Positions 51,275 to 58,910 of a stretch of 64,000 nucleotides of DNA are shown here, one piece after another. Numbering within the stretch: position 1 is the stretch's first letter; each line of letters starts with the position of its first letter. Origin of the DNA: Allomuricauda sp. (lineage in GTDB: Bacteria; Bacteroidota; Bacteroidia; Flavobacteriales; Flavobacteriaceae); contig NZ_JACESV010000002.1 of assembly GCF_013911645.1 (NCBI RefSeq), positions 806,001 through 870,000 of the forward strand, read 5' to 3'. The notes under the pieces are model-generated. The model ran no database searches and was not told where the DNA came from. It saw only the letters and a list, made by a program, of their open reading frames with translations. A program made the translations under genes and the position numbers.

Positions 51275-51709
51275 ATGAGCAAAAGAAAAAGACATTGGTT
51301 GTGGAACGTTTTGATAGTGCTTACCATAGTACTTTGTGTTCTCGCTTTTGTGGAACACTATAAAAACTGGCACAAGATCGAAGAGGGCAATCTAAAAATC
51401 TTCTCTGGTATCTATTATCAAAAAATACCCTTGACCGAATTGGACAGTGTATTGTTGGTGGACAAGTTACCCGAAATGGAACGCTCCAGCGGGTTTTCCT
51501 GGATGGAAAGGGAAAAAGGGGTTTTTAACGACTCCATTACAAATACCAAAGTATATGTTTTTGTGGATGATCTGTATCAACAAAAAATAAAGGTGGTGCA
51601 CCACGATTCCCTTAAAATGTACCTGAATCTTAGGGATAGTCTGGAAACCCAAAAATTATATGCTATTTTGCAGCGTAATTTGTTGGGTGAAACTGAGTCG
51701 CCCAAATAA
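51275..51709 (+). CDS. Single-pass membrane protein of unknown function
   Basis: The 144-residue protein starts with a basic patch (MSKRKRHWLWN), then one membrane helix (about 11-26, VLIVLTIVLCVLAFVE). A soluble C-terminal domain without recognised motifs follows (about 30-144). An N-in, C-out topology fits the positive-inside rule. It diverges from the SDR gene, and the next gene, DUF2141, begins 24 bases downstream on the same strand. Confidence 0.75.
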   Translation: MSKRKRHWLWNVLIVLTIVLCVLAFVEHYKNWHKIEEGNLKIFSGIYYQKIPLTELDSVLLVDKLPEMERSSGFSWMEREKGVFNDSITNTKVYVFVDDLYQQKIKVVHHDSLKMYLNLRDSLETQKLYAILQRNLLGETESPK

Positions 51710-51733
51710 CTCCCTAAATAGTCCTGATTTACT

Positions 51734-52141
51734 ATGAGAATACTCTTTGTTGGTCTATTTCTAGCGCCTTGGTCTATATTTTCACAAAATAACATTTCGG
51801 TTCATGTGCACAATGTGCAATCCAACAAGGGGCATATAAATGTGGCCGTCTACAATTCAGATGACACTTTTTTGTCTTTTGATAGAGTATTTAAAGCTGG
51901 TAGGGAAGCTGCTCACGAGGGGATTGTACAATTGATGATTGAAGATTTACCTGTGGGTAAATATGCATTGGCGGTTTTCCACGATGAGAACGGAAACGGT
52001 AAATTGGATACGAATTGGTTGGGCGTACCCAAAGAAAAAGTAGCTTTTTCCAAAGGGAAAATGAAAACCTTTGGGCCGCCGAAATATAATGAGTGTGCAT
52101 TCCAAATCCATTCCGATTACGAAATCGACGTAAAACTTTAA
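51734..52141 (+). CDS. Secreted DUF2141 protein
   Basis: This 135-residue protein has a signal peptide (MRILFVGLFLAPWSIFS). Its body agrees with DUF2141: SVHVHNVQSNKGHINVAVYN, DLPVGKYALAVFHDENGNGKLDTNWLGVPKE and GPPKYNECAFQI. The DxNxNGxLD motif is typical of this family of Ig-like periplasmic proteins, whose role is unknown. It is followed after ten bases by the DUF423 gene. Confidence 0.88.
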   Translation: MRILFVGLFLAPWSIFSQNNISVHVHNVQSNKGHINVAVYNSDDTFLSFDRVFKAGREAAHEGIVQLMIEDLPVGKYALAVFHDENGNGKLDTNWLGVPKEKVAFSKGKMKTFGPPKYNECAFQIHSDYEIDVKL

Positions 52142-52151
52142 AAGATAAAAA

Positions 52152-52544
52152 ATGGGAACAATTTTTATGGCCCAGCTTATGGGAGCCTTGTACGGATTTT
52201 TGGCTGTGATAATTGGGGCATTTGGTGCCCATGCCCTTAAAAAGAAATTGACCCCCGAACTGCTGCAAAGTTTTGAAACAGGGGTTAAATATCAGATGTA
52301 CCACGCCATCGTGTTATTGGTCTTGGGCTTTAATCTCAGTTTTGACAAGCCCTTGGATTCTTGGATAGTAAACTGTTTTATTTTTGGAACCTTATTGTTT
52401 TCCTTTAGTATTTATGCACTTTGCTTGGGTGCTGCAAAAGGAAACAAACCTCGTTTTTTGGGACCGGTTACCCCGCTGGGAGGTTTGCTTTTGGTCGTGG
52501 GCTGGGCCTTGTTGCTTTATTCCTTTGTCTCTAATTTAATTTGA
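52152..52544 (+). CDS. DUF423 small membrane protein (YgdD/YwdK-like)
   Basis: The 130-residue protein has four membrane helices. The DUF423 hallmark is GALYGFLAVIIGAFGAHALKKKLTPELLQSFETGVKYQMYHAIVLL, and the C-terminal FLGPVTPLGGLLLVVGWALL is also typical. It is an inner-membrane protein of unknown function. It is ten bases downstream of DUF2141 and converges with the Cys-rich gene of the feo operon. Confidence 0.92.
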   Translation: MGTIFMAQLMGALYGFLAVIIGAFGAHALKKKLTPELLQSFETGVKYQMYHAIVLLVLGFNLSFDKPLDSWIVNCFIFGTLLFSFSIYALCLGAAKGNKPRFLGPVTPLGGLLLVVGWALLLYSFVSNLI

Positions 52545-52546
52545 TG

Positions 52547-52690
52547 TTAACTACAACCACAGTTGTCTTGGCCACAGGAATTGGAATTGTTGTTTCCTTT
52601 ACTGAAGATTGATTTGGGAAGCAAGAATTTCCAAACCAAATAGCCTACTGCAATGAGTAAAGTTCCGTATGCCAATATTTGTTGAATCAT
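52547..52690 (-). CDS. FeoB-associated Cys-rich membrane peptide
   Basis: A 47-residue peptide (MIQQILAYGTLLIAVGYLVW at the start) with one membrane helix at about 5-25. After a basic linker comes a C-terminal tail with closely spaced cysteines (NSCGQDNCGCS). This is the pattern of the short proteins that follow feoB in many Bacteroidota and may hold or pass on ferrous iron. Its start lies seven bases after the feoB stop on the same strand, so it is cotranscribed. It is the last gene of the feoA-feoB unit and converges with DUF423, two bases apart. Confidence 0.9.
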   Translation of the reverse strand: MIQQILAYGTLLIAVGYLVWKFLLPKSIFSKGNNNSNSCGQDNCGCS

Positions 52691-52697
52691 CTTTGTT

Positions 52698-54914
52698 TTA
52701 AATTAGGATTTGGTAGGCTATCAATGCTACAATATAAGCAAAAGCACTCATAAAGCCCAATTGGATCATAGGCCATTTCCAAGAATTGGTCTCTCTTTTT
52801 ACAATGGCGAGGGTACTCATACATTGCATGGCGAATGCATAAAACAGCATTAAAGAAATACCCGAGGCCAAATTGAACAAGGGTTTGCCATCTTCGTCCA
52901 GCTCTGCTGCCATTCGATTTTTAATGGTTTCCTCTTCATCACTGCCCACACTGTAAATGGTGGCCAAAGTTCCCACGAATACTTCGCGAGCTGCAAAGGA
53001 GGTCAAAACTGCGATGCCAATCTTCCAGTCGTAACCCAAGGGTTTTACCAGGGGTTCAAAAGCCTTTCCTGCTTGTCCAATATAGGAGTGCTCCAACTTA
53101 TAACTGGCTATTTCCTGGGCTATGGCCCTTTCGGAAAGCTCTGCGGCGAGCACCTGAACGGAATCTTGCAGGGCATTGGGAGACAATCCTTTTGCTTCGG
53201 CAGATTGCCGATAAGATTCTATATTGTTCTGGACATAGTTTTTACTGTAGGTGCTCAACCCTTCGTTTTTTATTCGTTCCGTAACAATACGGTCGGCATC
53301 CTGAAAATCATCAGAATAACCGTTGGATCCCAAAAACCATAACACAATGGAGATGGCCAAAATAATTTTACCTGCCCCCAGTACAAAACTCTTGGTCTTT
53401 TCAATTACGGTATACACCACATTTTTAAGCAATGGTAGACGGTAGGTGGGCATCTCCACCATAAAAACAGACCTGCTTTTTATTTTAAGGATCTTGTTCA
53501 AGGCCATTGCGGATAACAGGGCGGTTCCAAATCCGATCAAATAGAGCAGCATTAAAGTCAAAGCTTGATAACTGAGTCCCAGAATACTGCCTTCGGGGAT
53601 TACCAGGGCGATTAAAATTAAATATACGGGCAATCTGGCGGAGCAGGTGGTAAATGGTGTTACCAAAATGGTAATGAGCCGTTCTTTCCAGTTCTCTATG
53701 GTTCGGGTGGCCATAATGGCGGGAATGGCACATGCGTTTCCAGAAATTAAGGGCACTACACTTTTTCCGCTCAACCCAAAAGGACGCATCAACCGGTCCA
53801 TTAAAAATACCACGCGGCTCATATATCCCGATTCTTCCAGCAGGGAGATAAAGAGGAACAAAAAGGCAATCTGTGGTATAAAAATGACAATGCCGCCAAT
53901 ACCGGCCACAATACCCTCGGCAAGCAAATCTGTAAAAACACCGGGGGGCAATGTGTTTTTGATCCATTCTGCAGCCATTGCAAATTGTTCGTCAATAAAG
54001 TCCATGGGGTAGGAACTCCATTCGAAAATGGCCTGGAAAATGAGCAACAAAATGGCGAAGAAAATTAGGTAACCGAAGACTTTATGCGTAAGAATTTTGT
54101 CCAAAGAGGCACGTAAGCCTTTGGCCACCATAAAATCGACCTTATAGGTCTCTTTTAAAATATTGTTGATGAGCTGGTATCGTAGTACGGTTTCCTTATG
54201 CTGTAATTTTTTTAGTTCATCCTTGGATTTGGTAGAGAAATCCGTGGCATCTTGAATCCGTTTTTTCTCTATGGGCATGAAGTTCACGTCCTGTGTGATG
54301 ACCAGCCATAGTTTGTAAAGGTCTTCCTGTGGAAATGTTATTTTAAGACGTTCAAAGTATTCAGGGGAGATTCTGGTCGGGTCCAAAATAGGTTTGGAAG
54401 AAATACTCTTGTAGTCGGCAATGAGTTCCTTGATTTTTTCAATGCCCGTATTTTTTCGCGTACTTACCAAAGCAATTTTGGTATCCAACTTTTTTTCCAT
54501 GGCCTCAACATCCAGCGATATTCCTTTGCGGGACATCCGGTCTGCCATGTTTATGACCAAAATGGTCGGAATCTTAAGGTCTTTTATCTGAGTGAAAAGA
54601 AGAAGGTTCCGTTTGAGGTTTTCCACGTCGCTGATAACAACGGCCACATCGGGGTAATCCTTGTCATTCTTGTTGAGCAAAAGCTCCACCACGAGACTTT
54701 CATCCAAAGAAGTGGTGTTTAGGCTGTAGGTTCCGGGCAAATCCAAAATATGTGCTTTGACCCCTCTTGGGAGTTTACAGATACCTTCTTTCTTCTCTAC
54801 GGTGATGCCCGGGTAGTTCCCGACTTTTTGTTTGAGTCCTGTAAGTTGATTAAAAACTGAGGTTTTTCCCGTATTTGGGTTCCCGATAAGGGCTACGTTG
54901 ATGTTTTTGCTCAT
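52698..54914 (-). CDS. feoB: Ferrous iron transport protein B
   Basis: The 738-residue protein starts with a GTPase domain: G1 GNPNTGKTS (11-19), the G2 region GNYPGITVEKKEG, G3 DLPGTYSL and G4 NMADR. A helical regulator follows, and from about residue 285 a polytopic membrane domain with two Gate motifs; GNACAIPAIMATRTI carries the conserved cysteine. It imports Fe2+ across the inner membrane. It overlaps feoA by four bases and precedes the small Cys-rich gene by seven bases. It is controlled by the promoter at 55185-55213. Confidence 0.96.
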   Translation of the reverse strand: MSKNINVALIGNPNTGKTSVFNQLTGLKQKVGNYPGITVEKKEGICKLPRGVKAHILDLPGTYSLNTTSLDESLVVELLLNKNDKDYPDVAVVISDVENLKRNLLLFTQIKDLKIPTILVINMADRMSRKGISLDVEAMEKKLDTKIALVSTRKNTGIEKIKELIADYKSISSKPILDPTRISPEYFERLKITFPQEDLYKLWLVITQDVNFMPIEKKRIQDATDFSTKSKDELKKLQHKETVLRYQLINNILKETYKVDFMVAKGLRASLDKILTHKVFGYLIFFAILLLIFQAIFEWSSYPMDFIDEQFAMAAEWIKNTLPPGVFTDLLAEGIVAGIGGIVIFIPQIAFLFLFISLLEESGYMSRVVFLMDRLMRPFGLSGKSVVPLISGNACAIPAIMATRTIENWKERLITILVTPFTTCSARLPVYLILIALVIPEGSILGLSYQALTLMLLYLIGFGTALLSAMALNKILKIKSRSVFMVEMPTYRLPLLKNVVYTVIEKTKSFVLGAGKIILAISIVLWFLGSNGYSDDFQDADRIVTERIKNEGLSTYSKNYVQNNIESYRQSAEAKGLSPNALQDSVQVLAAELSERAIAQEIASYKLEHSYIGQAGKAFEPLVKPLGYDWKIGIAVLTSFAAREVFVGTLATIYSVGSDEEETIKNRMAAELDEDGKPLFNLASGISLMLFYAFAMQCMSTLAIVKRETNSWKWPMIQLGFMSAFAYIVALIAYQILI

Positions 54915-55153
54915 TTGGCCTGCGTTTCTTCAATAATATCCAGCTCTATAAGTGCTGCCAAAGACCTTCTTATTGCCAAATGACTTCCGCTGAGGTTAAT
55001 GTAAATAGGGTCGTTTAAGGGGGCAATTTGTAAAAGCTCCACACTATTTCCTGGAAGACAGCCCAACTCCATTAGTTTTATAGGGAGGATATGTTCGGTA
55101 AAATCCTTGATTATGCCCTTTTGTCCATATCGTAAATCTGCTACGGTCGCCAC
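54911..55153 (-). CDS. feoA: Ferrous iron transport protein A
   Basis: An 80-residue SH3-like protein (MATVADLRYGQKGIIKDFTE at the start) with the LMELGCLPGNSVELLQIAPLNDPIYINLSGSHLAIRR core of FeoA. It binds FeoB in the cytoplasm and supports ferrous iron uptake. Its end overlaps the start of feoB by four bases. A matching promoter lies 31 bases upstream. Confidence 0.93.
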   Translation of the reverse strand: MATVADLRYGQKGIIKDFTEHILPIKLMELGCLPGNSVELLQIAPLNDPIYINLSGSHLAIRRSLAALIELDIIEETQAK

Positions 55154-55158
55154 AGTTC

Positions 55159-55171
55159 TTATTTAGAATAA
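55159..55171. promoter_or_regulatory. Short palindrome downstream of the feoA promoter
   Basis: TTATT-TAG-AATAA is palindromic and falls just between the -7 box and the feoA ATG, a place where an iron repressor could bind. It is too short and AT-rich to assign to Fur or DtxR with certainty. Confidence 0.3.
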
Positions 55172-55184
55172 ATTTAATTAAGGG

Positions 55185-55213
55185 CAAAAATAAGTAAAAA
55201 AGGTAAATTACAA
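55185..55213 (-). promoter_or_regulatory. Promoter of the feoAB operon
   Basis: On the minus strand, TTG (55213-55211) is followed after 18 bases by TATTTTTG (55192-55185), an exact TAnnTTTG -7 box. It lies 31 bases before the feoA start. Confidence 0.65.
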
Positions 55214-55242
55214 GGTGTATTCATGGATAAAGGTGCAAAGGG

Positions 55243-55917
55243 CTACTCTTTGTAGCTGGCTTCGAGTATTTTGATGTCCTCAAGGAGCTTGTCAATATCC
55301 TCACGATTGGTGCCGTCATAAAAGCCACGAATCCGTTTTTCCTTGTCCACCAGAATAAAGTTTTCGGTATGGATCATATCAAAAGCCCCCCCATCACCAT
55401 CATTTTTAACAGCCAGGTACGATTTCCGCGCCAACTCATAGATTTGTTTTTTATCCCCTGTCACCAAGTTCCATTTGCTATCTACCACACCTTTTTCCAA
55501 TGCATATCTTTTTAATTGGGCAACATTGTCTATTTCTGGTGTCACGGAGTGGGAGAGGAGCATTATGTTAGGATTGTCCATCACTGCATCCTGTATTTCG
55601 GTCATGTTTTTGGTCATGATCGGGCAAATGGTAAGGCATGTGGTAAAAAAGAAGTCGGCCACATAGATCTTGTCCTTGTAATTCTTTTGGGTTATGGTAT
55701 CGCCGTTTTGATTCACCAAAGAAAAATCGGCCACTTTATGGTATTTTTTGGTGTAGTGCAAGGTGCTGTCAACCAAAGATTTATCGACCATAGAGGGTTG
55801 GTACACGGGAAGCATTTTTTTAGGTTGTAGCGCATTATAGAATAGATAAACGATAACTGCCGAGAGTGCCAACATTACCATTCCGAACAGCTTGTACTTT
55901 GCGAAAAATGATCCCAT
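55243..55917 (-). CDS. SCO1/SenC-family copper chaperone
   Basis: The 224-residue protein starts at the ATG at 55917 (MGSFFAKYKLFG). It has one membrane helix (about 10-28) and a thioredoxin-like domain with the copper site CxxxC (C94 and C98 in FFFTTCLTICPIM) and the downstream histidine in FDMIHTENF. It helps load copper into cytochrome oxidase, or acts as a thiol reductase, on the periplasmic side. Sixteen further upstream codons are open but not typical of the family. It is a single gene, read away from rseP. Confidence 0.92.
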   Translation of the reverse strand: MGSFFAKYKLFGMVMLALSAVIVYLFYNALQPKKMLPVYQPSMVDKSLVDSTLHYTKKYHKVADFSLVNQNGDTITQKNYKDKIYVADFFFTTCLTICPIMTKNMTEIQDAVMDNPNIMLLSHSVTPEIDNVAQLKRYALEKGVVDSKWNLVTGDKKQIYELARKSYLAVKNDGDGGAFDMIHTENFILVDKEKRIRGFYDGTNREDIDKLLEDIKILEASYKE

Positions 55918-56037
55918 GGTTGCAAAATTACGGCCCAAATGGCTATTCCTCAAGTATAAAGCCACTAATTGTTGCTAAATCTTTCTTAAATCGTATGGGG
56001 ATGAAAATTGAGGTTTTTTTATCAATACCTAAAAGGT

Positions 56038-56045
56038 TACTTTTG
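56038..56045 (+). promoter_or_regulatory. -7 box (TACTTTTG) of rseP
   Basis: TACTTTTG agrees exactly with TAnnTTTG and lies 23 bases before the ATG at 56069. Its last base is the first base of a GTG (56045) that would otherwise look like a start, so the later ATG is preferred. Confidence 0.5.
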
Positions 56046-56068
56046 TGCGTTTTAACAAAAGACGACGA

Positions 56069-57424
56069 ATGACCCCTATATTGATCAAGACCATACAATT
56101 CTTTCTGAGCTTATCGCTTTTGATCGTGCTTCACGAGCTGGGACACTTTATCCCGGCAAAGCTTTTTAAGACCAGGGTGGAGAAGTTTTATCTCTTTTTT
56201 GATGTTAAATTTTCCCTTTTTAAAAAGAAAATAGGGGAAACCGTTTACGGTATTGGCTGGTTGCCCTTGGGCGGATATGTGAAGATCTCCGGGATGATCG
56301 ATGAGAGCATGGACAAGGAGCAGATGCAACAAGAGCCAAAACCATGGGAGTTCCGCAGTAAGCCGACATGGCAGCGTTTGATCATAATGCTGGGCGGGGT
56401 AACGGTGAATTTTATTTTGGCTGTTGTAATTTACATTGGGATGGCCTATTCTTATGGCGACCAATATATACCCATGGATAGTTTAAAAGATGGGGTTTGG
56501 GTAATAGAAAAGGAAATTGGGGATGAAGTAGGTATACAGACCGGGGATAAGATTATTGCTGTTGATGGAGAGGAGTTAAAAACCTTTAATAGTGTATTTG
56601 TTGAGTTAATCAATGGAAACAATATCACTATAGAGAGGGATGGCCAGCGTATAGAAAAAGAAATCCCCATTGATTTTATCTCTACTTTGATTGAAGACGA
56701 GGATAAGGTTCGTTTCCTAAGCTTTAGGGTTCCGTTCCAAGTAAATAAGATTCCAAAAACATCGCATAATAAAACTGCGGGATTCCAATCCAAAGATAAA
56801 TTCTTGACCATTAACGGTTCCGAAGCTATTTACAGAGATCAAGTGATGGATATACTGGAAAAGAACAAGGACAAGGACATCAACATTGAAGTAGAACGTG
56901 CCGATGGAACACTCTCCAATATTGTAGCCCACGTTAATGGGGAAGGTAAGTTAGGTTTGGAGATTGGGGGATATACGATGGATGATTTGCAAGAAGAAGG
57001 GTATTTAAAGGTAGAAACTGAAAAATATACCTTTTTGGAAGCCATTCCAGCAGGAATTGGCAAAGGTGTTTCCACTCTATCCAGTTACGTAAAGCAATTA
57101 AAAAAGATTTTTAACCCTGAAACCGGAGCTTATAAAGGTGTGGGAGGTTTTGCCGCTATTGGCGGTATGTTCCCCGATACATGGAACTGGCCTGCATTTT
57201 GGGCCACAACGGCATTTATATCCATTATTTTGGCCTTTATGAACATTTTGCCTATCCCTGCATTGGATGGTGGTCACGTAATGTTCTTGCTTTACGAGAT
57301 GATTACAGGGCGCAAGCCAAGCGATAAATTTTTGGAGTATGCGCAGATGATCGGTTTCTTTCTGTTGATTGCTTTGTTGCTGTTTGCCAATGGTAACGAT
57401 TTGTATAAATGGCTTTTTAAATAG
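56069..57424 (+). CDS. rseP: RseP/site-2 type intramembrane metalloprotease
   Basis: The 451-residue inner-membrane protease has the zinc motif HELGH at residues 22-26. It also has LPLGGYVKISGM, a central region with PDZ-like domains (about 120-300) and the C-terminal NILPIPALDGGHVMFLLYEMITGRKPS, carrying the third zinc ligand. It cuts membrane-bound anti-sigma factors or signal peptides. The ATG at 56069 gives the standard N-terminus. It has a promoter box upstream; tRNA-Asn with its own promoter follows. Confidence 0.94.
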   Translation: MTPILIKTIQFFLSLSLLIVLHELGHFIPAKLFKTRVEKFYLFFDVKFSLFKKKIGETVYGIGWLPLGGYVKISGMIDESMDKEQMQQEPKPWEFRSKPTWQRLIIMLGGVTVNFILAVVIYIGMAYSYGDQYIPMDSLKDGVWVIEKEIGDEVGIQTGDKIIAVDGEELKTFNSVFVELINGNNITIERDGQRIEKEIPIDFISTLIEDEDKVRFLSFRVPFQVNKIPKTSHNKTAGFQSKDKFLTINGSEAIYRDQVMDILEKNKDKDINIEVERADGTLSNIVAHVNGEGKLGLEIGGYTMDDLQEEGYLKVETEKYTFLEAIPAGIGKGVSTLSSYVKQLKKIFNPETGAYKGVGGFAAIGGMFPDTWNWPAFWATTAFISIILAFMNILPIPALDGGHVMFLLYEMITGRKPSDKFLEYAQMIGFFLLIALLLFANGNDLYKWLFK

Positions 57425-57440
57425 AAAAGCGATTTTTTTG

Positions 57441-57472
57441 TTTGTGGTGTAAAAAAGATTCTATTATATTTG
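57441..57472 (+). promoter_or_regulatory. Promoter of tRNA-Asn
   Basis: TTTG (57441-57444) and TATATTTG (57465-57472) are separated by 20 bases, an excellent Bacteroidota promoter. Transcription should begin near 57479, so the leader contains the partial tRNA copy and the palindromic repeat at 57492-57528. Confidence 0.75.
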
Positions 57473-57491
57473 CACCCGCTTAAGGTAAAAT

Positions 57492-57528
57492 ATTCCTCCT
57501 TACCTGCCTGCCGGCAGGCAGGGCTCAG
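57492..57528. repeat. Partial tRNA-Asn 5' copy split by a 20-base palindromic repeat
   Basis: The 17 bases ATTCCTCCTTA|GCTCAG that open tRNA-Asn (57605-57621) recur here as 57492-57502 and 57523-57528. The perfect palindrome CCTGCCTGCCGGCAGGCAGG (57503-57522) sits exactly between the two halves. This palindrome family is widely dispersed in Flavobacteriia genomes (general knowledge; not checked here). The copy does not continue beyond GCTCAG, so it is a broken tRNA remnant. Confidence 0.8.
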
Positions 57529-57606
57529 AACTGAGCTACTTTTTTGATCGGCAAGCAGTGTAAAGAGAAACAGAATATAAATCAAAGATTATCTTAAACG
57601 TAACAT

Positions 57607-57680
57607 TCCTCCTTAGCTCAGTTGGTTAGAGCATCTGACTGTTAATCAGAGGGTCCTTGGTTCGAGCCCAAGAGGAGGAG
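57607..57680 (+). tRNA. tRNA-Asn (anticodon GTT)
   Basis: The acceptor stem TCCTCCT/AGGAGGA, the D arm GCTC..GAGC, the anticodon stem TCTGA/TCAGA with loop CTGTTAA (anticodon GTT), and the T arm CTTGG-TTCGAGC-CCAAG all pair perfectly. The discriminator is G. A full CCA is not encoded, so it is added after transcription. Confidence 0.96.
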
Positions 57681-57690
57681 CAGAGATAGC

Positions 57691-57726
57691 AAGGCTTCAG
57701 AGAAATTCAACCTCTGAAGCCTTTTT
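57691..57726 (+). terminator. Terminator after tRNA-Asn
   Basis: Twelve-base perfect arms AAGGCTTCAGAG (57691-57702) and CTCTGAAGCCTT (57712-57723) enclose a nine-base loop and are followed by TTT. It marks the left border of the effector-immunity region. Confidence 0.9.
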
Positions 57727-57763
57727 CATTTGCACACAATTTGAAGAAAATTTAATTCTGACT

Positions 57764-57850
57764 TTAACATTTGAGAGTAATATTGGAGTCCAAAATGGTT
57801 CCTGCCGTTTCAGTGTGCCTTCCGCCCGCTATTTTTAATATCTTTCCCAT
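57764..57850 (-). pseudogene. Start of an effector gene, truncated
   Basis: Twenty-eight codons from the ATG at 57850 read MGKILKIAGGRHTETAGTIL and then stop. They resemble the N-terminal marker of the intact effector (MSGKLLIVAKNISKTAETYLI). The ATG follows the stop of a spike-tail fragment by three bases, just as the intact effector follows its own spike piece by two. The rest of the gene is gone and the sequence meets the terminator region of tRNA-Asn. Confidence 0.65.
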
Positions 57851-57853
57851 GGC

Positions 57854-58156
57854 CTAGAATAAATTTACCTTGCTCGATGTATTGTTCTTCACATCTTCCT
57901 TGCTCTGGAAATCGATATTGCCATTGGTACTGTTCCTTGTTATCTCCCCTGCGTGGTTTTCCATACTATCCGTTTCCGTTGTAAAACTCTCACTGGCCTG
58001 CTCGCTAATGTTCCTGGCCAAAAGGTTCAGGTTTTCGCCTGCTGTTACGGTGGTGCTCTTGCCAGCACCCACGGTAATATCCTCCCCGGCATTTATGCCA
58101 ATGCCCTCGCTGGCGGAGCCCCTTGCCTTCAAACATAGAAATTTTACAGTATTCAA
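57854..58156 (-). pseudogene. Spike (VgrG-like) C-terminal fragment, second copy
   Basis: The 100-codon open frame contains INAGEDITVGAGKSTTVTAGENLNLLARNI and closes with NIDFQSKEDVKNNTSSKVNLF. It aligns along about 75 residues with the fragment at 60769-61017 (DITILGKGTTITANTNLNIISKDV; KGDIKINSAKEIKSNTGNTVKLH). Short polar beta-repeats of this kind occur at the end of VgrG spikes (DUF2345-like), which is my inference for the family. It begins with NTVKF, the same 14 bases that end the other copy, as though two copies were joined by recombination. No functional start is evident. It precedes a truncated effector start. Confidence 0.6.
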
Positions 58157-58159
58157 CTA

Positions 58160-58834
58160 TCATTCGCAAACCTCTTTCAATTTGGATACTATCTCTGGAG
58201 TATGGAATTTATAGTTTAACAAGGAAAAGTTTTTTATGAAATTTCTTTTTTCTGAAATAGCGACCATATCAAAAAAAATGGGAATACTTTCTTTATTATA
58301 ATTACACTTTGGATGAATTGATTCAATTGATATTGGCATGTTGAATCCCAAAACAACAATATTTTCTTTGTTACAATAAAATTTTAATATCCTTTTATCG
58401 CCACCATCAAGAAGATAGGTGCTTTCTGTAATGTATATTAACTTTTTTGTCAATGAATCATCCAAATCGTTGCTTAATAGATGGCAAAGTTTGAAATGTA
58501 CAATAACAGCTTCTTTATTTTTTAAAAGGTACATAGATGATATTCTTGAATTGAAATCATCCATTTTGATATAATATTTGTCAAAAGATGTTCTGTTCTT
58601 AATAGAACCGAAATAAGGCTTTAATACTTGGTTTTCAAAATATATGGAATCATTAATGCTATATATTTTGAATGAGAAAAGGTTGTCCAACAGATCTAAA
58701 GTTTTAGAATTATTTATTGTATCACCAATAATATTGGATTCCTCAAAATTTGTTTTTTTAGCATTGCTTTCTTGCCTTGGTTCACAATTTAAATTGATCA
58801 ACAAAATACATAAGGGGAAATATAGTTTTACCAT
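58160..58834 (-). CDS. Lipoprotein, candidate immunity protein 2
   Basis: The 224-residue protein starts at the ATG at 58834 (MVKLYFPLCILLINLNC, lipidation cysteine at 17), followed by a serine/asparagine-rich linker and an AT-rich soluble domain of no recognised family. Its start overlaps, by seven bases, the end of a frame that closes with NHIHVQW, an orphan effector C-terminus. Placement immediately after an effector end, plus periplasmic anchoring, fits immunity against a cell-wall peptidase; this is inference. It is not visibly similar to the lipoprotein at 58911-59489. Ten bases upstream of 58834 in the same frame lie open codons that I do not use. Confidence 0.65.
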   Translation of the reverse strand: MVKLYFPLCILLINLNCEPRQESNAKKTNFEESNIIGDTINNSKTLDLLDNLFSFKIYSINDSIYFENQVLKPYFGSIKNRTSFDKYYIKMDDFNSRISSMYLLKNKEAVIVHFKLCHLLSNDLDDSLTKKLIYITESTYLLDGGDKRILKFYCNKENIVVLGFNMPISIESIHPKCNYNKESIPIFFDMVAISEKRNFIKNFSLLNYKFHTPEIVSKLKEVCE

Positions 58835-58908
58835 TGTACATGAATATGATTTGCAAGAGAACAATCCTCATCTATAAAAGTTCCAGGTTCACCATTGTTA
58901 AGATGTGT
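58828..58908 (-). pseudogene. Orphan effector C-terminus (M15 peptidase end)
   Basis: In the minus frame the stretch ends with CSLANHIHVQW and a stop. It corresponds to the end of the intact effector, CSNPNISHIHVAW, including the HxH zinc-binding histidines and the terminal tryptophan. It has no start and is only about 27 codons long, bounded upstream by the stop of the lipoprotein at 58911. It is the remnant of a displaced effector that once adjoined the lipoprotein now starting at 58834. Confidence 0.65.
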
Positions 58909-58910
58909 TA

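Noticed and set aside
56045..56068. Upstream GTG start for rseP
   Set aside because: The GTG begins at the last base of the -7 box TACTTTTG, and the ATG at 56069 gives the family N-terminus.
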